The notes beneath the pieces are model-generated. The model worked only from the letters and a program-made list of their open reading frames with translations. It did not search any database and was not told where the DNA came from. From the NCBI RefSeq assembly GCF_000026105.1, contig NC_008027.1, positions 3,988,501 to 4,052,500 on the forward strand: 64,000 bases of DNA. The letters run 5' to 3'. Position numbers and translations under genes: made by a program. This stretch comes from Pseudomonas entomophila L48. Its GTDB lineage: Bacteria > Pseudomonadota > Gammaproteobacteria > Pseudomonadales > Pseudomonadaceae. Of this stretch, positions 21,579 to 30,351 are shown piece by piece; positions within the stretch are counted from its first letter, which is position 1, and each line of letters starts with the position of its first letter.

Positions 21579-23510
21579 TCAGCCTTCGAGCTCGGCCCAG
21601 CGCTCCACCAGGGCATCCAGCTCGCCCTGCAATGTCTCGAGCTTGGCCAGTACCGCCGAAGTCTCGCCGATCGGGCGCTGATAAAAGCCCGAGGCATTGA
21701 CCTCTTCCTGCACCGCAGCCATCTTCTGCTCCACCGCATCGATCTGCCCTGGCAGCGCTTCCAGCTCACGCTGCAGCTTGTAGCTGAGCTTTTTCTTGCT
21801 GGCGTCCACCACCGGTGTGGCAACCGCTGCCACGGCCACTTCCTCCACCGGCTTTTCCACCACGGCGCTGTTGAGCTCAGACTTGCCACCCTTGCTCTCG
21901 GTCACCCCGAGCAGCTTCGGTGAACCACCCTGGCGGATCCAGTCCTCGTAGCCACCCACATACTCGCGCACCCGCCCTTCACCTTCGAACACCAGGGTGC
22001 TGGTGACCACGTTGTCGAGGAAGGCCCGGTCGTGGCTGACCATCAGCACCGTGCCCTTGTAGTTCGACAGCACTTCTTCGAGCAGCTCGAGGGTTTCCAC
22101 GTCCAGGTCGTTGGTCGGTTCGTCCAGCACCAGCAGGTTGGCCGGCTTGCTGAACAGCTTGGCCAGCAGCAGGCGCGCACGCTCGCCACCCGACAGCGCC
22201 TTGACCGGCGTGCGGGCACGCTGGGGGCTGAACAGGAAGTCGCCGAGGTAGCTGAGCACGTGGCGGCTCTGGCCATCGATCTCGATGAAATCGCGACCTT
22301 CGGCCAGGTTGTCGATAACGGTCTTTTCCAGGTCGAGCTGGTGGCGCATCTGGTCGAAGTAGGCGACTTCCAGCTTGGTGCCGCGCTCGACCTTGCCGGA
22401 CGTCGGCTCCAGGTCACCCAGCATCAGCTTGAGCAGGGTGGTCTTGCCGGTACCGTTGGCGCCGAGCAGGCCGATACGGTCCTCGCGCTGCAGCACCATG
22501 GAGAAGTCCTTGACCAGTTTCGGGCCATCCTTGTGCGCGAAACTGACATCCTCCAGCACCATCACCTGCTTGCCGGACTTGTCCGCCACCTCGATCAGGA
22601 TATTGGCCTTACCCTGGCGTTCACGGCGCTCGCCGCGCTCCACGCGCAGGGCCTTCAAGGCACGCACGCGGCCTTCGTTACGGGTGCGGCGAGCCTTGAT
22701 GCCCTGGCGGATCCACACTTCTTCCTGCGCCAGGCGCTTGTCGAACAGCGCGTTGGCCGTAGCTTCGGCGGCCAACTCAGCCTCTTTGTGCACCAGGAAA
22801 CTGGCGTAATCGCCGTTCCAGTCGATCAGCCCGCCACGATCCAGTTCGAGAATACGCGTGGCCAGGTTCTGCAGGAACGAACGGTCGTGGGTGATGAACA
22901 GCACGGCGCCGTTGAAACCGCTCAACGCCTCTTCGAGCCAGGCAATGGCACCGATATCCAGGTGGTTGGTGGGCTCGTCCAGCAGCAGCAGGTCAGGCTC
23001 GGACACCAGCGCCTGGGCCAGCAGCACGCGGCGGCGCCAGCCACCGGACAGCTCGGCAAGGGTCTTGTCGGCGGGCAACTGCAGGCGGCTCAAGGTGCTT
23101 TCGACCACCTGCTGCAGGCGCCAACCGTCACGCGCCTCCAGCTCATGCTGGACGTGCATCAGTTTGTCGAGGTCGTCATCGCCCTGGATGTTCTGGCTCA
23201 GGCGATGGTATTCAGCCAGCAGTTCACCGACGCCGTCCAGGCCAGCCGCGACCACATCGAACACGCTGCGTTCGTCGGCCACCGGCAGCTCCTGCGGCAG
23301 CTCGCCGATCTTCAGGCCCGGGGCACGCCAGATCTCGCCATCGTCAGGCTTCTGCTCGCCCTTGACCAGGCGCAGCATGCTCGACTTGCCCGTGCCGTTG
23401 CGGCCGATGATGCACACCCGCTCGCCACGGGCGATCTGCCAGGACACTTTGTCCAACAGCGGCATGGCGCCGAAGGCGAGGGACACATCGCTGAATTTGA
23501 GCAGGGTCAT
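21579..23510 (-). CDS. uup: ABC-F ATPase, Uup type
   Basis: Uup-like ABC-F proteins act on ribosomes and have also been linked to transposon excision and replication-recombination. The 643-aa soluble protein has two ABC cassettes: Walker A GRNGTGKSS and GANGTGKTT, signatures LSGGWRRR and LSGGERARL, and DEPTNHLD/DEPTNDLD. No membrane domain is present. A C-terminal extension of about 90 residues forms a charged coiled coil, typical of Uup and absent from EttA. ATG at 23510 is placed 6 bp after GGAG; upstream sequence is non-coding. Confidence 0.93.
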   Translation of the reverse strand: MTLLKFSDVSLAFGAMPLLDKVSWQIARGERVCIIGRNGTGKSSMLRLVKGEQKPDDGEIWRAPGLKIGELPQELPVADERSVFDVVAAGLDGVGELLAEYHRLSQNIQGDDDLDKLMHVQHELEARDGWRLQQVVESTLSRLQLPADKTLAELSGGWRRRVLLAQALVSEPDLLLLDEPTNHLDIGAIAWLEEALSGFNGAVLFITHDRSFLQNLATRILELDRGGLIDWNGDYASFLVHKEAELAAEATANALFDKRLAQEEVWIRQGIKARRTRNEGRVRALKALRVERGERRERQGKANILIEVADKSGKQVMVLEDVSFAHKDGPKLVKDFSMVLQREDRIGLLGANGTGKTTLLKLMLGDLEPTSGKVERGTKLEVAYFDQMRHQLDLEKTVIDNLAEGRDFIEIDGQSRHVLSYLGDFLFSPQRARTPVKALSGGERARLLLAKLFSKPANLLVLDEPTNDLDVETLELLEEVLSNYKGTVLMVSHDRAFLDNVVTSTLVFEGEGRVREYVGGYEDWIRQGGSPKLLGVTESKGGKSELNSAVVEKPVEEVAVAAVATPVVDASKKKLSYKLQRELEALPGQIDAVEQKMAAVQEEVNASGFYQRPIGETSAVLAKLETLQGELDALVERWAELEG

Positions 23511-23719
23511 GATCATCTCCAAAAACCGGGCGCGCATTCTACCTGACTTGCCCCCTCGCGGCATCAGGCAAGTCACCGCTGGCGGCACGACGTCGGATAA
23601 CAACTCGATACAAGCACAGTGCTTTCACCCGCTGCCGGCAAACGGCTAAGCTAGGCAGTAATACCCAACAGTGCTGGCTTCGCCGTCACTCTCTTATGGT
23701 TCAACTGCCCGGACGTATC

Positions 23720-25648
23720 ATGCGCAGCCGCCTGTTACAACTTGCTTCCTGCCTGCTGCTCGCCGCCACCACCGCGAGTGCCGCACAGGCCGTCGACATC
23801 ACCCAACAGCGCCAGTACTACGACGAGGCCAAGCGCGCCCTGGCAAAGGGCGACAAAGGCCCTTACCTGCGCTATGCCCAGGCACTGCGCGACTACCCGC
23901 TCACGCCCTACCTCACCTACGACGAGCTTACCGCCCGCCTGAAGACCGCCAGCAACGAGGAGATCGAAGGCTTCCTCGCCGCCCACGGCGACCTGCCCCA
24001 GGCCAACTGGATGAAGCTACGCTGGTTGCGCTGGCTGGCCGAGCGCGGCGAGTGGAACACCTTCGTCAAGTACTACGACCCCAAGCTCAACTTCACCGAA
24101 CTGGACTGCCTCAACGGCCAGTACCAGCTGACCCACGGCCTGCGTGCGGAAGGTTTCGCCACCGCCGACAAGCTGTGGAACGTCGGCAAGTCGCAACCGG
24201 CCACCTGTGACACGTTGTTCGGCATGTGGGCCGCCGAAGGCCAACTGACCGAGGCCAAGCGCTGGCAACGCTTGAAACTGGCCGCCCAGGCGCGCAACTA
24301 TGGGCTGGCCAACCAACTGGCGAAGACGCTCACCACCCTCGCCCCCCAAGGCAAGTTGCTGATCGATGTGGCACAAAAGCCTGAACTGCTGAACCAGCCA
24401 TCACGCTTCACCCCCGTCAACGAGGCCATGTCCGACGTGGTCAGCCTCGGCCTGCGCCGCCTGGCGCGCCAGGACCCGGACCAGGCCATGGCGCTGCTCG
24501 ACGACTACGCTCAACGCATGCACTTCTCCCGCGACGAGAAAGTCGCCATCGCCCGTGAGATCGGCCTGACCCTCGCGCGCCGCTACGACCCGCGCGCGCT
24601 TGACCTGATGACCCGCTACGACCCAGAGCTGCGCGACAACACCGTCAGCGAATGGCGCCTGCGCCTGCTGTTGCGCCTGGGCCGCTGGGAAGATGCCTAC
24701 GAACTGACCAAGCGCCTGCCCCAGGACCTGGCCAGCAGCAACCGCTGGAAGTACTGGCAGGCCCGCAGCCTGGAACTGGCGCAACCGAACAACCCACAGA
24801 TTCCGCTGCTGTACAAGACCGTGGCTCGCGAGCGCGACTTCTATGGCTTCCTGGCCGCCGACCGGGCGCAGACCCCCTACCAGTTGAACAACAAGCCGCT
24901 GGTTCTCAGCCAGCAGCTGATCAACAAGGTCCGCAACACGCCGGGTGTGCGCCGCGCCCTGGAGTTCCACGCCCGCGGCCAGGTGGTCGAGGGTCGCCGC
25001 GAGTGGTACCACGTCAGCCGCCACTTCAACCGCGACGAGATGGTGGCCCAGGCCCGCCTGGCCTACGAGATGCGCTGGTACTTCCCAGCCATCCGCACCA
25101 TCAGCCAGGCCCAATACTGGGATGACCTGGACATCCGTTTCCCGATGGCCCATCGCGACACCCTGGTGCGCGAAGCGAAGGTCCGCGGCCTGCATTCAAG
25201 CTGGGTGTTCGCCATCACCCGCCAGGAGAGCGCCTTCATGGAGGATGCCCGCTCCAGCGTAGGTGCGAGCGGCCTGATGCAACTGATGCCAGCTACCGCC
25301 AAAGAGACTGCGCGCAAGTTCAGCATCCCGCTGGCGTCGCCGGCCCAGGTATTCAACCCGGACAAGAACATCCAGCTCGGTGCCGCCTACCTGAGCCAGG
25401 TGCACAGCCAGTTCAACGGCAACCGCGTATTGGCCTCGGCCGCCTACAACGCAGGCCCAGGCCGGGTGCGCCAGTGGCTCAAGGGCGCCAAGCACTTGAG
25501 CTTCGACGTGTGGGTCGAGTCAATTCCGTTCGACGAGACACGCCAGTACGTGCAGAACGTGCTGTCGTATTCGGTCATCTATGGGCAGAAGCTCAATTCA
25601 CCGCAGCCGCTGGTGGATTGGCATGAGCGGTACTTCGACGATATGTGA
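23720..25648 (+). CDS. slt: soluble lytic murein transglycosylase Slt
   Basis: Slt cleaves glycan strands of peptidoglycan in the periplasm, producing anhydromuropeptides, the pool recycled by NagZ. The 642-aa protein has a signal peptide (MRSRLLQLASCLLLAATTASA), a long superhelical U/L domain of about 440 residues, and a C-terminal lysozyme-like domain with catalytic Glu in ITRQESAF and the motifs GASGLMQLMP and AAYNAGPGRV. A start eight codons upstream (23696) is possible, but the signal peptide begins cleanly here. Confidence 0.95.
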   Translation: MRSRLLQLASCLLLAATTASAAQAVDITQQRQYYDEAKRALAKGDKGPYLRYAQALRDYPLTPYLTYDELTARLKTASNEEIEGFLAAHGDLPQANWMKLRWLRWLAERGEWNTFVKYYDPKLNFTELDCLNGQYQLTHGLRAEGFATADKLWNVGKSQPATCDTLFGMWAAEGQLTEAKRWQRLKLAAQARNYGLANQLAKTLTTLAPQGKLLIDVAQKPELLNQPSRFTPVNEAMSDVVSLGLRRLARQDPDQAMALLDDYAQRMHFSRDEKVAIAREIGLTLARRYDPRALDLMTRYDPELRDNTVSEWRLRLLLRLGRWEDAYELTKRLPQDLASSNRWKYWQARSLELAQPNNPQIPLLYKTVARERDFYGFLAADRAQTPYQLNNKPLVLSQQLINKVRNTPGVRRALEFHARGQVVEGRREWYHVSRHFNRDEMVAQARLAYEMRWYFPAIRTISQAQYWDDLDIRFPMAHRDTLVREAKVRGLHSSWVFAITRQESAFMEDARSSVGASGLMQLMPATAKETARKFSIPLASPAQVFNPDKNIQLGAAYLSQVHSQFNGNRVLASAAYNAGPGRVRQWLKGAKHLSFDVWVESIPFDETRQYVQNVLSYSVIYGQKLNSPQPLVDWHERYFDDM

Positions 25649-25674
25649 TCAGGTGGCGCTGATCGGCGAGACTT

Positions 25675-25761
25675 CTGTAGGAGCGGCTTCAGCCGCGATC
25701 ACCCGCGAAACGGGTGCCAGGCACCGCGGTGTTCGAATCGCGGCTGAAGCCGCTCCTACAG
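25675..25761. repeat. inverted REP pair, GCGGCT type
   Basis: Perfect 25-bp arms 25675-25699 and 25737-25761 carry GGAGCGGCTTCAGCCGCGAT. It separates the convergent slt and MOSC genes. Confidence 0.9.
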
Positions 25762-25774
25762 GTACGGCGCAGAT

Positions 25775-26578
25775 CTACTCGATGACCTGAACGCTCATCC
25801 CCACCTTTAGTTCACCCTCGCCATCCACCGCCAGGTTCTGACCGAACAGCACATCCCCTTCCCGTTCGCGGAAAGTCTTCAGTGTGGTCAAGGGTTCGCG
25901 GTCCGGGCTGCGCTCCCCGGTAGCCGGGTCAAGCGTGGTCAGTATGCAGCGCACGCTTGGCTTGAGCGCGCGGAAGGTCATGTCTCCGATGCGGATACGC
26001 CTCCAACCATCCTCGGCGAACGCCTCTGCCCCCTCAACGACAAGGTTCGGCCGAAAACGTAGCATTTCCATGGGCCGCCCGACGCGCCGACTCAACTCAT
26101 CGAGCGATGCCTGGCCGATCAGCAACAGGGGAAAACCATCGGGAAAGGCCGCACGGTCGCTGTTCAAGCCGTAACCGCTGGGCAGGTAGCGTGCCCGCTG
26201 TTCGGGGCAATGCACCAGGCGCACCGACTTGCCAAGCACCTCGCTCAACCAAGCGGCGGCAGCATCACCGGCATCGGGCACGCGCAAGGTGTCACGCCAG
26301 ATCGTCACGCCACGCAAGGCGTCATCGGCAGCCGGCTGCGCCACCTGCAACGGCGCAAGCCCGGCCGTCTCGAGCCGTAATCCGCCATCCGTCGCATGAA
26401 GCGCCTTGATCTGGCCAAGCCGCGGCCAAGCGCGCTGGGTGAGGAAGCGGCCGTTTTCCGCTTCCACCACCATCCAGCGCCGATCACCCTCCAGCCCCAG
26501 GTTGCTGACAGGTGAAGCCTGCAGGCTCTGTGCCTGCGCCGACTTCACCGGATAGCGATACAACGCACTGAGAATCAT
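25775..26578 (-). CDS. MOSC domain protein (YcbX/MOSC-N type)
   Basis: The 267-aa protein has an N-terminal MOSC beta-barrel (LSALYRYPVKSAQAQSLQ...GLEGDRRWMVV) and a C-terminal MOSC domain with the conserved Cys in KPSVRCILTTLDP. That Cys may coordinate a molybdenum cofactor. YcbX-like proteins reduce N-hydroxylated base analogues. There is no fused ferredoxin domain of the kind seen in E. coli YcbX. It is a single gene about 60 bp from the cheV end. moaB and moeA in this window serve the same cofactor. Confidence 0.9.
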   Translation of the reverse strand: MILSALYRYPVKSAQAQSLQASPVSNLGLEGDRRWMVVEAENGRFLTQRAWPRLGQIKALHATDGGLRLETAGLAPLQVAQPAADDALRGVTIWRDTLRVPDAGDAAAAWLSEVLGKSVRLVHCPEQRARYLPSGYGLNSDRAAFPDGFPLLLIGQASLDELSRRVGRPMEMLRFRPNLVVEGAEAFAEDGWRRIRIGDMTFRALKPSVRCILTTLDPATGERSPDREPLTTLKTFREREGDVLFGQNLAVDGEGELKVGMSVQVIE

Positions 26579-26641
26579 CCTTGCCTGCCTTGCGCCCGAG
26601 AAAAAACCAAGCTTATACCGGACGGCGCAGGCGTGCAGGCA

Positions 26642-27577
26642 TCAGGCCGAGACGTTGTCCATGCTCAAGCGCTGGCGCACCACATCCACCAACCGGTCGG
26701 GCTGGAACTTGGAGAGGAAGTTGTCACAGCCGACCTTCTTCACCATGGACTCGTTGAAGCTGCCCGACAACGAGGTATGCAGCACCACATACAGGCCGCG
26801 CAGGCGTGGGTCGCTGCGGATCTCGGTGGTCAGGCGATAGCCGTCCATCTCGGGCATTTCGGCATCGGTGAAAATCATCAGCAGCTTTTCGCAAACGTTC
26901 TCGCCCGCGTCAGCCCAGCCCTTGAGCAGGCGCAACGCCTTGAGGCCATCGCTGGCCACATGCAGCTTCACCCCCAGTTGCGACAGGGTGTCGCGCAACT
27001 GCGCCAGGGCCACGCTGGAGTCGTCCACCAGCAGCACCTCGCGGCCGCGGGCGCGTGCCAGCACCGGATCGTCCAGTTTGTCACGGGAAACCTTGGCGCT
27101 GTAGGGGACGATCTCGGCCAGTACTTTCTCCACGTCGATGATTTCGACCAGCTTCTCGTCGACCTTGGTGATCGCTGTGAGGTAATGCTGACGACCGGCA
27201 CTGGTCGGCGGCGGCATGATCGATTCCCAGTTCATGTTGACGATACGGTCGACACCACCCACCAGGAACGCCTGCACCGAGCGGTTGTATTCGGTCACGA
27301 TGATGGTGCTGTCGGGGCTGGGCTGCAGCGGGCGCATGCCGATGGCCTGGGAAAGATCGATCACCGGCAGGGTCTGGCCGCGCAGATTGACCACGCCACA
27401 GACGAAGGAGTGACGCTGCGGCATCAGGGTCAGCTTCGGCAGCTGCAGCACTTCCTGGACCTTGAACACGTTGATGGCGAACAGCTGCCGACCCGCCAGG
27501 CGGAACATGAGGATTTCCAGGCGGTTCTCACCTACCAGTTGCGTGCGTTGGTCTACCGTGTCGAGAATGCCGGCCAT
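26642..27577 (-). CDS. cheV: chemotaxis coupling protein CheV
   Basis: CheV couples chemoreceptors to CheA and is tuned by phosphorylation. The 311-aa protein has an N-terminal CheW domain (EILMFRLAGRQLFAINVFKVQEV, GVVNLRGQTLPVIDL) and a C-terminal receiver domain with VLLVDDSS and phosphoacceptor Asp in IFTDAEMPEMDG. The start MAGILDTVDQRTQ (ATG 27577) matches the family; the long upstream frame is non-coding. A sigma-28 (FliA) promoter lies about 50 bp upstream, tying expression to the flagellar cascade. Confidence 0.95.
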   Translation of the reverse strand: MAGILDTVDQRTQLVGENRLEILMFRLAGRQLFAINVFKVQEVLQLPKLTLMPQRHSFVCGVVNLRGQTLPVIDLSQAIGMRPLQPSPDSTIIVTEYNRSVQAFLVGGVDRIVNMNWESIMPPPTSAGRQHYLTAITKVDEKLVEIIDVEKVLAEIVPYSAKVSRDKLDDPVLARARGREVLLVDDSSVALAQLRDTLSQLGVKLHVASDGLKALRLLKGWADAGENVCEKLLMIFTDAEMPEMDGYRLTTEIRSDPRLRGLYVVLHTSLSGSFNESMVKKVGCDNFLSKFQPDRLVDVVRQRLSMDNVSA

Positions 27578-27928
27578 GTGGACAACCCCCTGGCTTGAGT
27601 CGGGAAAAATGATTGCATCCACCCTGTATCGGCGGATACTTGCGTAGCTTGACCCCCGGTGGAAAAAGCTGCGCAGAGCGATTGATATCACTTTACCATC
27701 ATGCTTTACTGCCGCCACACCTGCCGCCTTGCTCCCCCTCATCGAACGAGCCCGCCAAAACCACATCAGGGAAACCCCTAGTGGCAATCGGGTGCAACCT
27801 GATGTTCGCAATATCCATTAGCCATTAATGTGACGCCATTCTCAATGCATGAACGGAGTCAGGCTTTTGCTAGCGATCGTCTCGGTGTGGCCAACCCTTG
27901 CCCCGGCCCTGCACGCTGGAGCGTCATG
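27578..27928. other. divergent intergenic region cheV / Hpt-like gene
   Basis: These 351 bp hold the FliA-type promoter for cheV at 27626-27652. I found no clear sigma-70 promoter for the plus-strand gene. The AT-rich stretch 27670-27835 is the likely location. Confidence 0.5.
27626..27652 (-). promoter_or_regulatory. sigma-28 (FliA) promoter of cheV
   Basis: On the minus strand TCAAG-N14-GCCGATAC, with TCAA at 27652-27649 and GCCGATAC at 27633-27626. The -10 element matches the sigma-28 consensus GCCGATAA at seven of eight bases with the standard 15-bp spacing. The predicted leader is about 40 nt. Confidence 0.78.
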
Positions 27929-28441
27929 ATGGACAGCACGCCCCAGAACTGCACGGCCTTGCAGGACTTTTTGCTGGATGCACAAGACCTGCTCACGAAG
28001 TCCCAGGAATGCCTGCAGCACCTGGAACTCATCGACAACGACCCAGATGCCTGCCAATGCCTGGGGGAAACCCTCGACCTTCTGGCCCGCCGGGCGGATT
28101 TGCTTGGCTTGCTCGAAGTCGCCCACTACACCCGCACCCTGCAACAATTGCTCGCCCCGGCATGCAATCAACGGCACCTGCGTGGCGAAGCCCTGCCGGC
28201 ACTGGGCGCCTGCCTGACACTCCTGGCCTGGCAACTGGAGCTGGTCGACCCTCGGACGGGCCGCCTGGGCATGGATATGCAGGAGCAGCACCTGCTGCTC
28301 AGCGACCTGGCCACCTCGCTGGGGCAGCCCGCCGCGCAATTGTGCGCACCGTGCCAGGAAGTCGGTCGCTTCTGCGCCCATCCGCACACCCACGGATTCG
28401 ACAACGACGGCGTGACCACCACGCCAGACTGCAATCACTGA
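27929..28441 (+). CDS. degenerate CheA-P1/Hpt-like helical protein, 170 aa
   Basis: No strong family match is recognised. The stretch from residue 12 (FLLDAQDLLTKSQECLQ) to about 75 resembles a CheA P1/Hpt helical bundle (FLxEAxELL...E), but the segment that should hold phospho-His followed by TLKGSA reads LARRADLLGLLEV, so the acceptor is missing. The C-terminal 40 residues are rich in Cys and His (CAPCQEVGRFC, HPHTHG, CNH) and might bind metal. The start is ATG 27929, 7 nt after GGAG. It diverges from cheV and precedes a kinase/regulator pair. Confidence 0.6.
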   Translation: MDSTPQNCTALQDFLLDAQDLLTKSQECLQHLELIDNDPDACQCLGETLDLLARRADLLGLLEVAHYTRTLQQLLAPACNQRHLRGEALPALGACLTLLAWQLELVDPRTGRLGMDMQEQHLLLSDLATSLGQPAAQLCAPCQEVGRFCAHPHTHGFDNDGVTTTPDCNH

Positions 28442-28814
28442 CCGCTTTAGCGGGCGGCAACTTAGTTCACTGCAACCAACTTGTGAAAGTTGCATGAGCG
28501 CCCTGGATGCGCTCTAGCGAGGGCATTCTTAGTTGCACTCACAGAGAAGGAAGCGCCACTCGGTACTGGCACTCTGCTAGTTGCACCTCCACCCCTCCGT
28601 TTCTCGCCAGCCCAGAAATTCAGAGGTTTCAAGCAGTTGCACCCCCGCGACCAAACCAGACCAAAGTGATAACATGCGTGCATTCGAACATGCGCACCGT
28701 GGATAGTGGGCGATTGAACGCGTGCCCGGCGCTTTATTGAGAGCGGGACGCCAAAGCTCTGGCCAGACATGTGCAATGCCCACCAACAGCAATAACTCAG
28801 TGGCCTCCCTCTCT
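28442..28814. other. repeat-rich gap upstream of the kinase gene
   Basis: In 373 bp there is no supportable gene. The box AGTTGCA occurs four times in direct orientation (28488, 28531, 28579, 28635), spaced 43, 48 and 56 bp. Two 6-of-7 matches in inverse orientation lie at 28456-28462 and 28471-28477. They look like binding sites for one regulator. Confidence 0.55.
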
Positions 28815-29711
28815 ATGCTTCCACGCTTGAAGATTCTCCAGCGTAGCCGCTCCAGAGCTGTCCTGCTCCGATGGGCGACCACACTGCTATGCGTGGTTTC
28901 GCTCACAGCGAACCTGCTGTGCTATCTACGCGGCCAGCCGCTGCCAACCGAATTGCTGCTGTTGCAGCTGGCGGCGATGATCGGTGTGGGCTGGCATTTG
29001 CGCCATTGGGCACGCTCCATCAGCTTGCGCCCCGCCGAACTGGCTGACCGGATGCTCAAGGTGCAGGAAAGCGAACGGCAACGCCTGAGCCGTGAACTGC
29101 ACGACGATATCGGCCAACTGCTGACCGCCGCCAAGCTGCAGGTCGATTGGCTGCATCGCCGCGTACCCACGGAGCTACAGGCCCACTGCGGCACCCTGCG
29201 CAGCACCCTGGACCACACGTTGAGCAACGTGCGCGACGTTTCCGCCATCCTCAACCCCCGGCAATTGGCCAGCCTGGGCCTGGAAGCCAGCCTGCGCGCC
29301 CATTTGCTGCGCACACTGGAAAACTGCGACGTGCACTGGAGCCTGGAGTGCCACCAACGCCTGGGCGGCATCAGCGAAGATGTGGCCATGGCGGCCTTCC
29401 GTATCACACAAGAAGCGGTCACCAACATTCTGCGTCATGCCAGCGCCCGCAACCTGACCATTCGCCTGCAGCGCACACCTGCCGGCCTCGCCCTGACGAT
29501 CCAGGACGACGGCCGCGGCTTCGTGCCAGCGCCGGACCCGGCCGAAGCCGGGCAACGCGGCATGGCCGGCATGCTCGAACGGGCGACCGCGCTGCAAGGC
29601 AGCCTTCACATCTCCAGTCGGCCCGATGAGGGCACCCAGATCAACGCCTTGTTCCCATGGCCACCTCGCAGCCAGGAACGCGCCAGGACCCCCGCCCCCA
29701 ATGACTTGTAG
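28815..29711 (+). CDS. NarL-family sensor histidine kinase, intramembrane type
   Basis: The 298-aa kinase has two transmembrane helices (about residues 13-37 and 43-62) joined by a very short loop, so almost no periplasmic sensor. A HisKA_3 dimerisation domain follows with phospho-His H96 in SRELHDDIGQLL, then a HATPase domain with EAVTNILRHA and DDGRGF. A longer form starting at 28776 is possible; neither start has a good ribosome binding site. The stop overlaps the regulator's start by 11 bp, so the pair is translationally coupled. The signal is unknown. Confidence 0.88.
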   Translation: MLPRLKILQRSRSRAVLLRWATTLLCVVSLTANLLCYLRGQPLPTELLLLQLAAMIGVGWHLRHWARSISLRPAELADRMLKVQESERQRLSRELHDDIGQLLTAAKLQVDWLHRRVPTELQAHCGTLRSTLDHTLSNVRDVSAILNPRQLASLGLEASLRAHLLRTLENCDVHWSLECHQRLGGISEDVAMAAFRITQEAVTNILRHASARNLTIRLQRTPAGLALTIQDDGRGFVPAPDPAEAGQRGMAGMLERATALQGSLHISSRPDEGTQINALFPWPPRSQERARTPAPNDL

Positions 29712-30351
29712 ATTGCTGCTGGTGGATGACCACTCCCTGATTCGCGCCGGGGTCCGGTCGCTGGTATCGGATATTCCCGGGTACGCCGTGATTGGCGAAG
29801 CCGAGGATGGCAACCAACTCCTCGACCATGTATTGCGCCTGAACCCCGATATCGTCCTGCTCGACATTTCCATGCGCTCGACCAGCGGGCTCGATGCACT
29901 TACGCAGTTGCGCGCAAACGGTTGCACCTGCAAAGTCCTGATCCTTTCCATGCACACCGATCCGGACTTGATCATGCGCGCGCTTGAGAGCGGCGCCCAT
30001 GGCTACCTGCTCAAGGACACCACCGGCAGCGAGCTGGAGCAGGCCCTGACGGCGCTGCGCAACGACGAACGCTACCTCAGCCCGGCGATCGCCCATACCG
30101 TGATCAACCAGGCCCTGATACGCGCGCAAAGCGGCAACGACTACCGCCAGCACTTGACCGCGCGCCAGCTGGAAATCCTGCGCCTGATCGTGCGCGGCAA
30201 GTCCACACGGGAGATCGCCGGTGGCCTGGGCCTTTCGATCAAGACAGTGGAGACCCACCGCTCGCAGATCATGAAGCGCCTGCAGATCTACGACGTGGCA
30301 GGCCTTGTGCTGTTCGCCGTACGCGAGCGGATCATCAGCCTGGACGACTGA
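29701..30351 (+). CDS. NarL/LuxR-type response regulator
   Basis: The 216-aa regulator has a receiver domain (acidic pair D9/D10, phosphoacceptor D55 in IVLLDIS, conserved Lys in YLLKDT) and a C-terminal LuxR helix-turn-helix (LTARQLEILRLIVRGKSTREIAGGLGLSIKTVETHRSQIMKRL, given here by its conserved ends). The ATG lies inside the last codons of the kinase, and the two form a classical NarX/NarL-style pair. It may bind the AGTTGCA boxes upstream of the kinase (inference). Its 3' end overlaps the opposing lipid kinase gene by 17 bp. Confidence 0.93.
   Translation: MTCRLLLVDDHSLIRAGVRSLVSDIPGYAVIGEAEDGNQLLDHVLRLNPDIVLLDISMRSTSGLDALTQLRANGCTCKVLILSMHTDPDLIMRALESGAHGYLLKDTTGSELEQALTALRNDERYLSPAIAHTVINQALIRAQSGNDYRQHLTARQLEILRLIVRGKSTREIAGGLGLSIKTVETHRSQIMKRLQIYDVAGLVLFAVRERIISLDD

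Noticed and set aside
28462..28906. Minus-strand open frames in the kinase upstream gap
   Set aside because: They lack ribosome binding sites and family features and cover the AGTTGCA repeat region and kinase start.
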